Assembly (NCBI RefSeq): GCF_036013955.1
Contig: NZ_CP107903.1
Span: 5,766,001-5,830,000, forward strand
Direction of reading: 5' to 3'
Length of the DNA stretch: 64,000 bases
DNA from: Streptomyces sp. NBC_00459
Lineage (GTDB): Bacteria > Actinomycetota > Actinomycetes > Streptomycetales > Streptomycetaceae
In this document: piece after piece, positions 33,000 through 41,369 of the stretch
Layout: every line of letters begins with the position of its first letter
Position numbering within the stretch: the first letter of the stretch is position 1
The notes under the pieces: generated by a model
Told to the model about the DNA's origin: nothing
Database searches by the model: none
Seen by the model: only the letters and a program-made list of their open reading frames with translations
Made by a program: the position numbers and the translations under genes

Positions 33000-34358
33000 G
33001 TGAGCAGTTCGCCGTACGAGACGTACAGCCCCGCCGGCGGGCCGCAGCCGCCGTCGCCCTACGGGGGGTACGACCCGCACACCGCCGAGACGGTGGCGTA
33101 CGGGGTGCTGCCGTACGAGGACACGTACCGGCCCGCCTATGAACCCCCGCCGCCGCCGGCACCCCTGGAGCCGCCGCTGTCGCCCACGCTGCCCCAGCAG
33201 CAGGCGGCCCGTGGACGGGTCCGGGAGGGGCGGGCGGCGGCCAGGCGCCGCAAGGGCTCCGAACGGCCCGACGCCATCCGCCGGTTGCTGCCGCAGGCGC
33301 TCGTGGTCGCCTTTCTCGCGGGCGGCACGACGGCCTTCGTCGCCAAGGACAAGGCGATCGAACTGAACGTCGACGGCAAGCCGCGCACCCTGCACACCTT
33401 CGCCGACGACGTGACCGAACTGCTGGCCGACGAAGGGGTGGCGGTCGGCGCCCACGACGTCGTCGCCCCCGCGCCGGGCACCGCACTGGCCAGCGGCGAC
33501 GAGGTCCGCGTCCACTACGGGCGACCCGTACGGATCACTCTGGACGGTGAACGGCGCGAGGTGTGGACGACGGCCCACACGGTGGAGGGAGCGCTCGCGG
33601 AGTTCGGGGTGCGCGTCGAGGGCGCTTACCTGTCGCTCGCGCGCTCCCAGAGAATCGGACGCCAAGGGCTCACCATCGACGTCCGCACCGAGCGCACGGT
33701 GACGATCATGGCGGACGGCCGGGCCCGCACGATCCGTACGAACGCGGCGACGGTCGGCGAGGCGGTGGAGGAGGCCGGGATCACGCTCCGGGGCGAGGAC
33801 ACCATCTCGGTGGCCGCCGCGAGCTTCCCGCGCGACGGCCAGACCGTGACGGTGCTGCGCGTGACGGGCTCGAAGGAGGTGCGCGAGGAGCTGATCCCCT
33901 ACGACGTGCGGCGCACCCAGGACGCGTCCCTGTTCAAGGGCACGGAGGTCGTCGACCAGGCGGGCCGCCCGGGCCTGCGCCGGGTCACCTTCGCCCTGCG
34001 CACGGTCAACGGCGTGAAGCAGAAGCCACGCCGGGTGCGCACGGAGGTGGTGCGCGAGCCGCGGGCCCAGCTGGTGAGGGTGGGTTCGAAACCCCTGCCG
34101 ACGTCGGTGCAGGGCGCGGACCATCTGGACTGGGGTTCGCTGGCGGCCTGCGAGTCCGGGGGGCGCCCGAACGCGGTGGACCCGTCGGGGACTTACGGAG
34201 GGCTCTACCAGTTCGACACACAGACCTGGCAGAGCCTGGGCGGCTCCGGGCGCCCCCAGGACGCGACGGCGTCGGAGCAGACGTTCCGGGCGAAGCGGCT
34301 GTATGTGAAGCGGGGGGCGGGGCCCTGGCCGCATTGTGGGGGGCGGTTGCACGGGTGA
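33000..34358 (+). CDS. rpfB: Resuscitation-promoting factor, RpfB type
   Basis: 452 residues from a GTG (VSSSPYETYSPAGGPQPP) after GGAG. A Pro/Tyr-rich cytoplasmic N-terminus of about 90 residues precedes a TM anchor (ALVVAFLAGGTTAFVA). Three DUF348 repeats follow (for example IELNVDGKPRTLHTFADDVTELL, ITLDGERREVWTTAHTVEGAL), then a G5 domain (TGSKEVREELIPYD), then the Rpf lytic domain (DWGSLAACESGGRPNAVDP) with the catalytic Glu near residue 385. It cleaves peptidoglycan outside the cell and promotes spore germination and revival of dormant cells. It precedes rsmA and ispE by several kb here, because regulators are inserted between them. Confidence 0.93.
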   Translation: MSSSPYETYSPAGGPQPPSPYGGYDPHTAETVAYGVLPYEDTYRPAYEPPPPPAPLEPPLSPTLPQQQAARGRVREGRAAARRRKGSERPDAIRRLLPQALVVAFLAGGTTAFVAKDKAIELNVDGKPRTLHTFADDVTELLADEGVAVGAHDVVAPAPGTALASGDEVRVHYGRPVRITLDGERREVWTTAHTVEGALAEFGVRVEGAYLSLARSQRIGRQGLTIDVRTERTVTIMADGRARTIRTNAATVGEAVEEAGITLRGEDTISVAAASFPRDGQTVTVLRVTGSKEVREELIPYDVRRTQDASLFKGTEVVDQAGRPGLRRVTFALRTVNGVKQKPRRVRTEVVREPRAQLVRVGSKPLPTSVQGADHLDWGSLAACESGGRPNAVDPSGTYGGLYQFDTQTWQSLGGSGRPQDATASEQTFRAKRLYVKRGAGPWPHCGGRLHG

Positions 34359-34395
34359 GCGTCTGTTCTCGGCCCAGGCCCAGCCCAGGCCGGTC

Positions 34396-34806
34396 CTAGT
34401 CGCGATTGGGCCAGACGGGGCCCTGATCGGTCCAGATGACACCCTTGTTGCGGCAGAGGCAGAAGGGGTGGCCGATGGGGTCGGCGTAGACGCGGAAGCC
34501 GTAGCCGTTGGGGCCGATGCAGTCCCGCTGCAGGGTCGCGCCGAGGGCCAGGATGCGGCGCTGTTCGGCCTCGACGTCGTCGACTTCGAAGTCGAGGTGG
34601 AACTGCTTGGGGTGCTCGCTGTCGGGCCACTGCGGGGCGCGGTAGTCCTCGACCTGGATGAAGGCCAGTTCGATCTCGCCGAACCGGATACCGGCCCAGT
34701 GCTCGTTACTGCCCTCCTTGACCGGGAATCCCGTCACCTCGGAGTAGAAGGCTGCCAGCTTCATCGTGTCCGGGCAATCGATGATGAAGTCGGTTAGTCG
34801 TAGCAT
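34396..34806 (-). CDS. VOC/glyoxalase-like protein
   Basis: 136 residues. The beta-alpha-beta-beta-beta pattern of the VOC fold is visible (LTDFIIDCPDTMKLAAFYSEVTG, FHLDFEVDDVEAEQRRILALGA, GYGFRVYADPIGHPFCLC). A typical Asp/Glu/His metal pattern is partly conserved. Probably leaderless, with AAAGAT six bases before the ATG. Substrate unknown. It lies 12 bp after the stop of the ATPase gene, possibly a single transcript. Confidence 0.85.
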   Translation of the reverse strand: MLRLTDFIIDCPDTMKLAAFYSEVTGFPVKEGSNEHWAGIRFGEIELAFIQVEDYRAPQWPDSEHPKQFHLDFEVDDVEAEQRRILALGATLQRDCIGPNGYGFRVYADPIGHPFCLCRNKGVIWTDQGPVWPNRD

Positions 34807-34818
34807 CCGGCGATCTTT

Positions 34819-35310
34819 TCACAAGATCAAGTGAGCCGGACTTTGAGGCAGTCCCTGGGTGACGCGGGCGCTCACACCGGCGGCCAGTTCGCACCACACG
34901 AACTTGCCCCGGTTCCCGAACCGGGAGAGGGGCTGCCATCCCCAGAGATCGGAACAGGCCCGCACCATGCCGAGTCCGCGCCCGTCCGTCGAGTCGGTGA
35001 GCTGGTCCAACTCCTGGGGTGGCTCGGGTGGTTGGGGGTCGGCGTCCCAGGCTCCGATCCGCAGGACGCCGGCCGACCAGCGGACGCGCAGGGCGGCTGG
35101 GCCCGTGGTGTGCCGTACAGCGTTGGACACCAGCTCGGTGGCGAGGAGTTCGGCGACATCGACGAGGCCGATCAGTCCGTGCATGGTCAGGATCAAGCGG
35201 AGGGTGCGGCGGCTGACGGTGACGGCTCGGAGGTCGTTGGGGATGTAGAGGGAGTACTCCCAGGACTCGGGCGCGGGCTCGGTCCTGGTTTCCTTCTCGG
35301 TTTCGGGCAT
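34819..35310 (-). CDS. RsbW-like ATP-binding protein (HATPase_c_2)
   Basis: 163 residues, starting MPETEKETRTEPAPESW after GGGAG. GHKL-fold motifs are the N-box ELVSNAVRHT and G1 box DSTDGRGLGMV; the G2 region ends with NRGKFVWCELA. Proteins of this type are serine/threonine kinases or anti-sigma-like partners. They are commonly encoded next to XRE/DUF5753 and DUF397 genes in Streptomyces, exactly as here (divergent, 224 bp apart). Confidence 0.88.
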   Translation of the reverse strand: MPETEKETRTEPAPESWEYSLYIPNDLRAVTVSRRTLRLILTMHGLIGLVDVAELLATELVSNAVRHTTGPAALRVRWSAGVLRIGAWDADPQPPEPPQELDQLTDSTDGRGLGMVRACSDLWGWQPLSRFGNRGKFVWCELAAGVSARVTQGLPQSPAHLIL

Positions 35311-35534
35311 GCGGCAACTCCCGTTCGGTGGTGGGGGGTGCGGTCGGGCGGGCGGTGGCATGCCGCAGCCGTCGTGGCAGGACGGAGTGGTGCGCTTCCG
35401 GGTGTCCCGGCGTTCCGCAGGGTGTGCGTCGCGTCACTGACGGTAGACCTTAGATTTAAGAATCGGCAAGCCGGTCGCGTAATCTGACCCCGAACGAGTC
35501 GCACTCGCACGTGCGTTGAGCCAAGGAGTAGTCG

Positions 35535-36386
35535 ATGGGGACCAAGCGCGAACCAACAGCGCGGCAGATGCGTCTGGCGGTCGAATTGCGCAGGCTCCGC
35601 GAGGCGGCAGGCCTCAGCGCCCGTGAATCAGCGGCACTGCTCGGCGTCAACTCTGTCCAGATCAGCCAAATCGAGTCCGGCGTATCCGGCGTGAGTGAGC
35701 AGCGTCTGCGTCGACTCGCGGCCCATTACGCGTGCACCGACGAGGCGCTCGTCAACGCCCTGGCGGCGATGGCGGCCGACCGAACGCGCGGCTGGTGGGA
35801 GGAGTACCGAGGACTGCTGCCCGCATCGTTCCTCGACCTGTCCGAGCTGGAACACCGCTCCACATCGCTCCGGGAAGTCCAAGTCCTGTACGTCCCAGGC
35901 CTGTTCCAGACGCAGGACTACGCCCGGGCCGTCTTCTCCTTTCGCGTCCCTGAACTCCAGGACAAGGAAATCGAGTTGCGCGTCCATCACCGGATGCAAC
36001 GCAGGGCGATCCTTGAAGGTCCCGCTCCGACCCCGTACGAGGCGGTCATCCACGAGGCGGCACTCCGCATCCGGGTCAGCGACCGCGCCGCCTCGCTACG
36101 GCAACTGGCCCGCGTCCTCGAACTCTGCGAAGCGGACCACATCACCGTGCGCGTCATCCCCTTCGACCTGGACGGGTTCGCCGGCGCCGCGAGTGCCATG
36201 ACGTACGCGGCAGGTGCCGTACCCAAGCTGGACACCGTCGTGCGCGATGCACCCCAGGGTGCGGCTTTCGTCGATTCCGAGACCCAACTCGCCGCCTTTC
36301 GAACGCTTCTTCGTAGACTGGAGGCGGTGTCGCTCGCCCCCGGACGGTCGCGTGACTTCATCCACAAGTTGACGAAAGAGCTGTGA
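35535..36386 (+). CDS. WhiJ-like XRE regulator with DUF5753 domain
   Basis: 283 residues, ATG after AAGGAG. N-terminal helix-turn-helix (LRRLREAAGLSARESAALLGVNSVQISQIESG), then the DUF5753 domain (WWEEYRGLLPASFLDLSELEHRST, VLYVPGLFQTQDYARAVF, AVIHEAALRI, VRVIPFDLDGFAGAAS). Members such as WhiJ control development and antibiotic production with a DUF397 partner. The stop overlaps a GTG upstream of the first DUF397 gene, so the pair is translationally coupled. Confidence 0.93.
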   Translation: MGTKREPTARQMRLAVELRRLREAAGLSARESAALLGVNSVQISQIESGVSGVSEQRLRRLAAHYACTDEALVNALAAMAADRTRGWWEEYRGLLPASFLDLSELEHRSTSLREVQVLYVPGLFQTQDYARAVFSFRVPELQDKEIELRVHHRMQRRAILEGPAPTPYEAVIHEAALRIRVSDRAASLRQLARVLELCEADHITVRVIPFDLDGFAGAASAMTYAAGAVPKLDTVVRDAPQGAAFVDSETQLAAFRTLLRRLEAVSLAPGRSRDFIHKLTKEL

Positions 36387-36394
36387 GGCACCCC

Positions 36395-36595
36395 ATGGGC
36401 ACCCTCGACAACTGGCAGAAGTCGTCCTACTCAAGTTTTGGTGATGGCGACTCCTGCGTTGAAATAGCAGACCACCGCGCCCGGGTAGCCGTACGGGATT
36501 CCAAGAACCCTGCCTACGGCACCCTCACCTTCCCGACGGGAGCCTTTACCTGCTTCGTCGAGACTCTCAAGTCACCCACAGCCCACCGCCAGTGA
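36395..36595 (+). CDS. DUF397 domain protein (first copy)
   Basis: 66 residues from the ATG at 36395 (MGTLDNWQKSSYSSFGDGD). A GTG at 36383 overlapping the regulator's stop would add four residues. The DUF397 core is complete: WQKSSYS, SCVEIADHRARVAVRDSKNP, LTFPTGAFTCFVE. These small proteins act as partners or antagonists of DUF5753 regulators. Its stop overlaps the GTG of the second copy. Confidence 0.9.
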   Translation: MGTLDNWQKSSYSSFGDGDSCVEIADHRARVAVRDSKNPAYGTLTFPTGAFTCFVETLKSPTAHRQ

Positions 36596-36801
36596 CCGCC
36601 CTCACCACCTGGCGGAAGTCGTCCTACTCCGGCGGCGGCCAGGGCGACGCCTGCGTCGAGATCGCGCATCGCCACGCACACATAGCAATCCGTGACTCCA
36701 AGGCCCCGGCCCGAGCGACTCTCACCTTCCCGACCGGCGTCTTCGTCCCCTTCGTCGAGTCCGTCAAGTCGCCCACCTCTCAAGCCACTTCCGCACCCTG
36801 A
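36592..36801 (+). CDS. DUF397 domain protein (second, tandem copy)
   Basis: 69 residues. The GTG start overlaps the previous stop (GTGA). Core WRKSSYSGGGQGDACVEIA, HIAIRDSKAPARATLTFPTG and FVPFVESVKS. It is about 60% identical to the first copy over the core, so a tandem duplication. Three consecutive coupled genes suggest fixed stoichiometry with the regulator. Confidence 0.9.
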   Translation: MTALTTWRKSSYSGGGQGDACVEIAHRHAHIAIRDSKAPARATLTFPTGVFVPFVESVKSPTSQATSAP

Positions 36802-36818
36802 ACTCGTACGCCCCGGTG

Positions 36819-37076
36819 TCACATCGTCGATGTCCGGGACAAGGTAGGAGTGCTTCCGGCCCAAGGGGCTTCCACGCTCACCCGAAGAGAGTGGGGAGGT
36901 CGCTGCTCGGCCTCGGACGAGTCGTCGCTCAGCACCCAGATCGCGACCATGGCGATGAAGCCGATGACGAGAAGTGCAGGCAGACCCAGGATGAGGGCGA
37001 CCACCCACCACCTGGTCCGTCCCGAGGGGGCCTGGATGTCCTCGTGCTTCACTGGCGGGCCCTGTGTCGTTCCCAT
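36819..37076 (-). CDS. Small single-pass membrane protein, unknown
   Basis: 85 residues from the ATG at 37076 (MGTTQGPPVKHEDIQAP), AAGGA 7 bases upstream; an ATG nine bases earlier is too close to that site. One TM helix (WWVVALILGLPALLVIGFIAMVAIWVL) after a hydrophilic N-terminus, then a short polar tail. No family recognised. Confidence 0.6.
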   Translation of the reverse strand: MGTTQGPPVKHEDIQAPSGRTRWWVVALILGLPALLVIGFIAMVAIWVLSDDSSEAEQRPPHSLRVSVEAPWAGSTPTLSRTSTM

Positions 37077-37235
37077 GAGATCCATCCTTCATCTGGGTGT
37101 GCCCCTGTCGCCCACCCATCCAACCAGGAGCTTCACCTCGTCCCGAACTCAGCCGCCCTCAACTCGGCCTGTACTCAACCAGGTTGGCAACGACCTTGAC
37201 GAGGTCGGTCCATGTCGGCTTCGCCGGACCGGGAC

Positions 37236-38174
37236 TCAGGCCGCCGCGGCGCGAAACGTGCTGGGGCTCATGCCCTTGTGGCGTTTGAACGCGGCGCTGA
37301 AGCCGAAAGCGTCGGCATAGCCGACCGATCTTCCGATCTGGGCGACGCTGAGGTCGGTGTCCGTCAGCAGCGTCTCGGCCTCGTCCATGCGGCATTCGGT
37401 GAGGTAGGCGAGGGGCGGGCGGCCCATCAGCTTGGTGAAGCGCTTGGCGAACAGCGCCCGGGAGACGCCGGCTCGGGTGGCCAGCGACGCCACAGTCCAG
37501 GACTCGGTGGGCCGGTCGTGGAAGGCCTGCAGGGCGGGGGCGAGGACCGGGTCGGCGAGGCCCCGGTACCAACTGGGCGCGTCGGCGCCTGCCTGGTCGA
37601 ACCAACTGCGCAACGTGCACACCAGGGCCCAGTCGAGGAGCCGGTCCATCAGCGCCTGTGAACCGGCCGTGGACCGGGCGGCGTCGGCAGCGGCCGTCTC
37701 CAGCCAGGCACAGACCTCGACGTCCTCGTTGATCACCAGGACGGGCGGCAGGGCGCGCAGGAGCCGCTGGTGGCGGTGGCCCGAGGCGCGGTAGGCGCCC
37801 ACGATCAGCGCGGTCGCATCCTTTGATTCGGTGCCCCAGTGGATACCGCCGAGTTGCCGGCCGGCGCACTCGGCGTCCGTGGTGAAGCAGGCGATCTCGT
37901 ACGCGGCATGGGGGCCGTGGACGGCGGCGGGATCATCCGCGAGATGGAACGGTTCGGGGCCGCTCACGATGGCTGTGTCCCCCACGCCGACCGCTCGCTC
38001 GGTGCCGTCGGGCAGCAGTAGTGTGCCCCCGCCGCGCAGGACACTGATCATGGTGAGCGGCGCGTCGTCGGCGAAGCGGATGGTCCAGGGCGCTGTCAGT
38101 ACGGCGTGGCTGACGACCGAGCCTTCGGCCCGGATGCCACTGAGGAGCGAGCTCAACGGATCCACGGAACGCAT
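37236..38174 (-). CDS. AraC family transcriptional regulator (cupin_6 type)
   Basis: 312 residues, ATG after AGGAGA. The N-terminal cupin-like sensor (MISVLRGGGTLLLPDGTERAV, GDTAIVSGPEPFHL) precedes a linker and a C-terminal double helix-turn-helix (WTVASLATRAGVSRALFAKRFTKLMGRPPLAYLTECRM, LSVAQIGRSVGYADAFGFSAAFKRHKGMSPSTFR). It is divergent from an oxidoreductase gene 104 bp away, which it probably controls. The inducer is unknown. Confidence 0.92.
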   Translation of the reverse strand: MRSVDPLSSLLSGIRAEGSVVSHAVLTAPWTIRFADDAPLTMISVLRGGGTLLLPDGTERAVGVGDTAIVSGPEPFHLADDPAAVHGPHAAYEIACFTTDAECAGRQLGGIHWGTESKDATALIVGAYRASGHRHQRLLRALPPVLVINEDVEVCAWLETAAADAARSTAGSQALMDRLLDWALVCTLRSWFDQAGADAPSWYRGLADPVLAPALQAFHDRPTESWTVASLATRAGVSRALFAKRFTKLMGRPPLAYLTECRMDEAETLLTDTDLSVAQIGRSVGYADAFGFSAAFKRHKGMSPSTFRAAAA

Positions 38175-38278
38175 CGTAGACGATCTCCTATGCCCTGGAG
38201 CGTTTCTCCCATGGATCATCTACGTCTCCGCGGCTCTACTGGATTCATCGAATCGATCGAGATCAGCCGGGAGACACC

Positions 38279-38983
38279 GTGAGCCAGCACGACAGCCATG
38301 CCGGGACAGCCCTCGTAGTCCTCTCGCACCACCGCACCGATTCCCTCACCGCGCACACGGCCCGCCGCGCGGCCGCCCGGCTCGAAGCCGCCGGATACGG
38401 CATCGACATGCTCGACCTGCACGCCGAGGGGTTCGACCCACGGATGAACGTGTCGGACCAGCCGGACTGGGGCAACAGGGAAAAGCCGTACTCGGACGAA
38501 GTGCACGCCCATATGCAGCGCATCCTCGACGCCGATGTCGTTGTCGTCGTCTTCCCGGTGTACTGGCAGAGCGTGCCCGCCATCCTCAAGGGCTGGATCG
38601 ACCGCGTATGGAACTACGGGTTCGCCTACGGCCGCAGCAAGCCCCGCCTCGCCGGCAAGCGCATGCTGTGGCTGGGCCTGGCCGGCGCCACTGCCGACGA
38701 TCCCGTCGTGGAAGGGATGCAGGCCGTCCTCGAAGCCAATCTGAGCGACGGCATCGCCTACTACTGCGGCTTCTCCCATTCCACGATCGGCCTGCTCACC
38801 GACGCGGAGGAGCGCCCGCAGACCATCGACGCCGAAGGCAACCTCCTGGTCGGCGAAGCGGTCGCGGGCGCTGAGCGGGAGACGCAGTACGCAGATCTCG
38901 ACCGACGTGCCCGGGGGTTCGTGGACAGGTTCGCCGCCGACAGCCTGTCGGTCCCGAATCGGGCGACCTCAGGTATCCGCTGA
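38279..38983 (+). CDS. Flavodoxin-fold NAD(P)H oxidoreductase (MdaB/NQO1-like)
   Basis: 234 residues from a GTG after GGGAG. The flavodoxin-like fold shows LVVLSHHRTDSLTAHTARRAA at the first strand-loop, DLHAEGFDPRMN, and the quinone-reductase block VFPVYWQSVPAILKGWIDRVW, which contacts FMN/FAD. Such enzymes perform two-electron quinone reduction in the cytosol. It is transcribed divergently from an AraC regulator, a common substrate-induced detoxification pair. Confidence 0.9.
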   Translation: MSQHDSHAGTALVVLSHHRTDSLTAHTARRAAARLEAAGYGIDMLDLHAEGFDPRMNVSDQPDWGNREKPYSDEVHAHMQRILDADVVVVVFPVYWQSVPAILKGWIDRVWNYGFAYGRSKPRLAGKRMLWLGLAGATADDPVVEGMQAVLEANLSDGIAYYCGFSHSTIGLLTDAEERPQTIDAEGNLLVGEAVAGAERETQYADLDRRARGFVDRFAADSLSVPNRATSGIR

Positions 38984-39052
38984 CCGGATCCGTCCGCTTC
39001 GGGGCCCGATGAGGCCTGTAGCCGCACTCTCCGTATAGCGGAGGCTGGGCAC

Positions 39053-39655
39053 ATGACCCGAGCACTGATCGTCATCGATGTCCAGGAGTCCTTCCGCGCC
39101 CACCCGCTGTGGGAGACCATCTCCGACCCGAAGATCGCCGACAAGGTCAGCCGACTGGTGCGGCTGGCCCGGCGGGCCGGGGACCTGGTGGTGTGGGTAC
39201 TGCACACCGAGCCCGGGAGCGGCGATACCTTCGACCCCGCCCTCGGTCACGTCCGGCTGCTGGAGGAGCTGGGGCGGCCGGAGGACGGCGAGCCGGTGAT
39301 CCACAAGACCTCGCACAACTCCTTCACCACCACCAACCTGCAGCAACGCCTCACCGAGCACGGGGTCCGCGAACTCACCGTCTGCGGCATCCGCACCGAG
39401 CAGTGCGTGGAGACCACCGCCCGCGTGGCGAGCGACCTCGGCTACCAGGTCACCTTCGTCGTCGACGCGACCGCCACCAACCCGATCCCGCACCGCGACG
39501 CCCCCGCCGACCAGAGCGTCGCCGAACTGCTCGCCGACCCCCGTACCCTGTCCGCCGACGAGATCATCCGGCGCACCGAGTACGCCCTCGCCGGCCGCTT
39601 CGCCACCATCGCGACGGTCGACGAGGTGGAGGCCGCGGCGGAGCTCCCGGCATGA
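39053..39655 (+). CDS. Isochorismatase-family cysteine hydrolase
   Basis: 200 residues, ATG after CGGAGG. The catalytic triad of the family is present: Asp in ALIVIDVQESF, Lys in VIHKTSHNSF and Cys in IRTEQCVETTARVASDLG, with the usual cis-peptide region before it. Such hydrolases act on nicotinamide, isochorismate or related amides. The GlxA-type regulator follows 30 bp later and may share the transcript. Confidence 0.92.
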   Translation: MTRALIVIDVQESFRAHPLWETISDPKIADKVSRLVRLARRAGDLVVWVLHTEPGSGDTFDPALGHVRLLEELGRPEDGEPVIHKTSHNSFTTTNLQQRLTEHGVRELTVCGIRTEQCVETTARVASDLGYQVTFVVDATATNPIPHRDAPADQSVAELLADPRTLSADEIIRRTEYALAGRFATIATVDEVEAAAELPA

Positions 39656-39685
39656 CGGCCGTTCTTCCGGCATGATGACCGAATC

Positions 39686-40594
39686 GTGAGCCACATCGTC
39701 TTCTTCCTGGTGCCCGGAGTCCACCTGCTGGACCTGGCCGGCCCCGCGCAGGTCTTCTCCACCGCAGCCGACTTCGGGCACCCCTACGCCCTCACCTATG
39801 TCGCCGAGCGGCCGGAGGTCCCCACAGCTCAGGGACTGCCCCTGGTGGCGAGCCTCGACTGGCCCGAACTCGGGCCCGAGGACCTGATCGTGGTCCCGGG
39901 CTGGCGGACGGTCACCCTGGCCGACTCGCCCGCCATCGCCGACGCCTCCCTGGAGGTCCTGCGGGACCACCACACCAGGGGCGGAACGGTGGCCAGCGTC
40001 TGTGCCGGAGCGGAGGCGCTCGGGCGGGCCGGTCTGCTCAAGGGCCGTCGCTGCACCACCCATCACGACGTGCAGGACGAGCTGGCCCTGCGTCACCCCG
40101 GGGCGGTCGTCGTCCGCGACGTCCTGTTCACCGCCGACGACCGGGTGATCACCTCGGCCGGTATCGCCAGTGGCATCGATCTGGCCCTCCATCTCGTCGC
40201 CGGCCGGCACGGGCCCGCCGTCGCCGCCCAGGTCGCCCGGGACATGGTCGTCTACGCCCGCCGCAACGGCCACGAGCCGCAGACCAGCGCGATGTTCCGG
40301 CACCGGTCCCACCTCGACGACACCGTGCACCGCGCCCAGGACCTCATCGACACCCGCTTCGACCAACCGCTGCCGCTGCCCCACCTGGCCGCGGCCGTCG
40401 GCGTCAGCGAACGCACCCTCACCCGGCTCTTCGGCCGCGCCACCGGCCTCACCCCGCTGCGCTACCAGCAGACTCTGCGCCTGGAACGCGCCGAGCATCT
40501 CATCAGCCACGGCGCCACGGTCGACGCCGCCGCCCACTCGGTCGGCTTCGAGGACGCCCGCATGCTGCGCCGCCTGCGCGCCCGCGCGGCGTGA
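39686..40594 (+). CDS. GlxA family transcriptional regulator (DJ-1/PfpI plus AraC HTH)
   Basis: 302 residues from a GTG. The N-terminal DJ-1-like domain reads IVFFLVPGVHLLDLAGPAQVF, with the cysteine elbow in ASVCAGAEALGRAGLL. The C-terminal AraC domain is LPHLAAAVGVSERTLTRLFGRATGLTPLRYQQTLRLERA and VDAAAHSVGFEDARMLRRL. It ends a little earlier than usual, but both HTH motifs are there. Probably regulates the isochorismatase gene just upstream. Confidence 0.92.
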   Translation: MSHIVFFLVPGVHLLDLAGPAQVFSTAADFGHPYALTYVAERPEVPTAQGLPLVASLDWPELGPEDLIVVPGWRTVTLADSPAIADASLEVLRDHHTRGGTVASVCAGAEALGRAGLLKGRRCTTHHDVQDELALRHPGAVVVRDVLFTADDRVITSAGIASGIDLALHLVAGRHGPAVAAQVARDMVVYARRNGHEPQTSAMFRHRSHLDDTVHRAQDLIDTRFDQPLPLPHLAAAVGVSERTLTRLFGRATGLTPLRYQQTLRLERAEHLISHGATVDAAAHSVGFEDARMLRRLRARAA

Positions 40595-40599
40595 CGGGA

Positions 40600-40639
40600 C
40601 ATGGGCATGGCCATAGTCATAGGCGTGCCCATGCCCATG
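40600..40639. terminator. Weak hairpin between convergent genes
   Basis: CATGGGCATGG (40600-40610) is complementary to CCATGCCCATG (40629-40639) with an 18-base loop. It is formed by iterated GGGCAT/ATGCCC units and lies between the GlxA-type and VOC genes. Confidence 0.4.
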
Positions 40640-40685
40640 CCCGTGGCGCTGCTGCCGCTCTCCTCCTCCACCTGGTACCGACGCG

Positions 40686-41087
40686 TCAGCCTGCCTGCTC
40701 GCGCGGCGCCAGCCACTCCTGGAGTTCGATCAGGTTTCCTTCCGGGTCCTCCAGGTAGGCGACTCGCATCCGGTCGCCCATCGGGGCCGGGGTCCGGGTG
40801 AAGTCCGCCCCGCGGGCGGTGAGTTCGGCGTGTGTGGCGTCCAGGTCGTCCACCCGCAGCACCACCAGTGCGCGGTGTCCGGCCGGCTCCGCCCCCAGCC
40901 GCTCCAGTACGCCGGCCATCTGCGCCCGGTCCTGCAGTGCGATCGCCGCGTGCCCGGTGTCGGGGCTGAGCTTGGCGTACGGGCCGCTCTCGGCCTCGAA
41001 CTGCGGCTTGAGCCCGAGCACGTCCCGGTAGAAGCGGTAGACGGCGGGGAAGTCGGACACCAGCAGGCGTATCTGGGTGAGTTCCAT
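40686..41087 (-). CDS. VOC family protein
   Basis: 133 residues. MELTQIRLLVSDFPAVYRFYRDVLGL, RALVVLRVDDLDATHAELTARGADF and RMRVAYLEDPEGNLIELQEW are typical of glyoxalase/bleomycin-resistance proteins, with the metal-binding Glu in NLIELQ. TAGAAA lies 7 bases before the ATG, so a leaderless start is likely. Substrate unknown. The 282 bp up to rsmA contain no other gene. Confidence 0.88.
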   Translation of the reverse strand: MELTQIRLLVSDFPAVYRFYRDVLGLKPQFEAESGPYAKLSPDTGHAAIALQDRAQMAGVLERLGAEPAGHRALVVLRVDDLDATHAELTARGADFTRTPAPMGDRMRVAYLEDPEGNLIELQEWLAPREQAG

Positions 41088-41357
41088 ACCGATCTTTCTA
41101 GTCCAGAGAGCGAGGCGGCGGGAGAGCGGGAGGCAGATGCCCCGTACCCCGTCGAGGTCGCTTCAGGTCGCCGCCGGTCTCTGTCCGTGGGCGATGACCT
41201 CCGTGCCGTGAGCGGGCCCTCCCGGTGTGATCACGCGCGGTCCGCGCGGACGAGGTGCGTTGAGCGGACCCGGCCACTGACAACGCCCCCGAGGTCACCC
41301 CGTACCGAGCCCACCAGCCCACCAGCCCAGCTGCACATCCCCACCCCCCACCCCCCG

Positions 41358-41363
41358 TACCCT
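41358..41363 (+). promoter_or_regulatory. -10 element of a leaderless promoter (rsmA-ispE)
   Basis: TACCCT is followed by six bases and the GTG at 41370, without a ribosome site. Confidence 0.55.
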
Positions 41364-41369
41364 GGACCC

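Noticed and set aside
40830..41369. N-terminal extension of RsmA upstream of 41370
   Set aside because: It overlaps the VOC gene in antisense and has no family similarity; the GTG at 41370 has a leaderless promoter and matches the family start.
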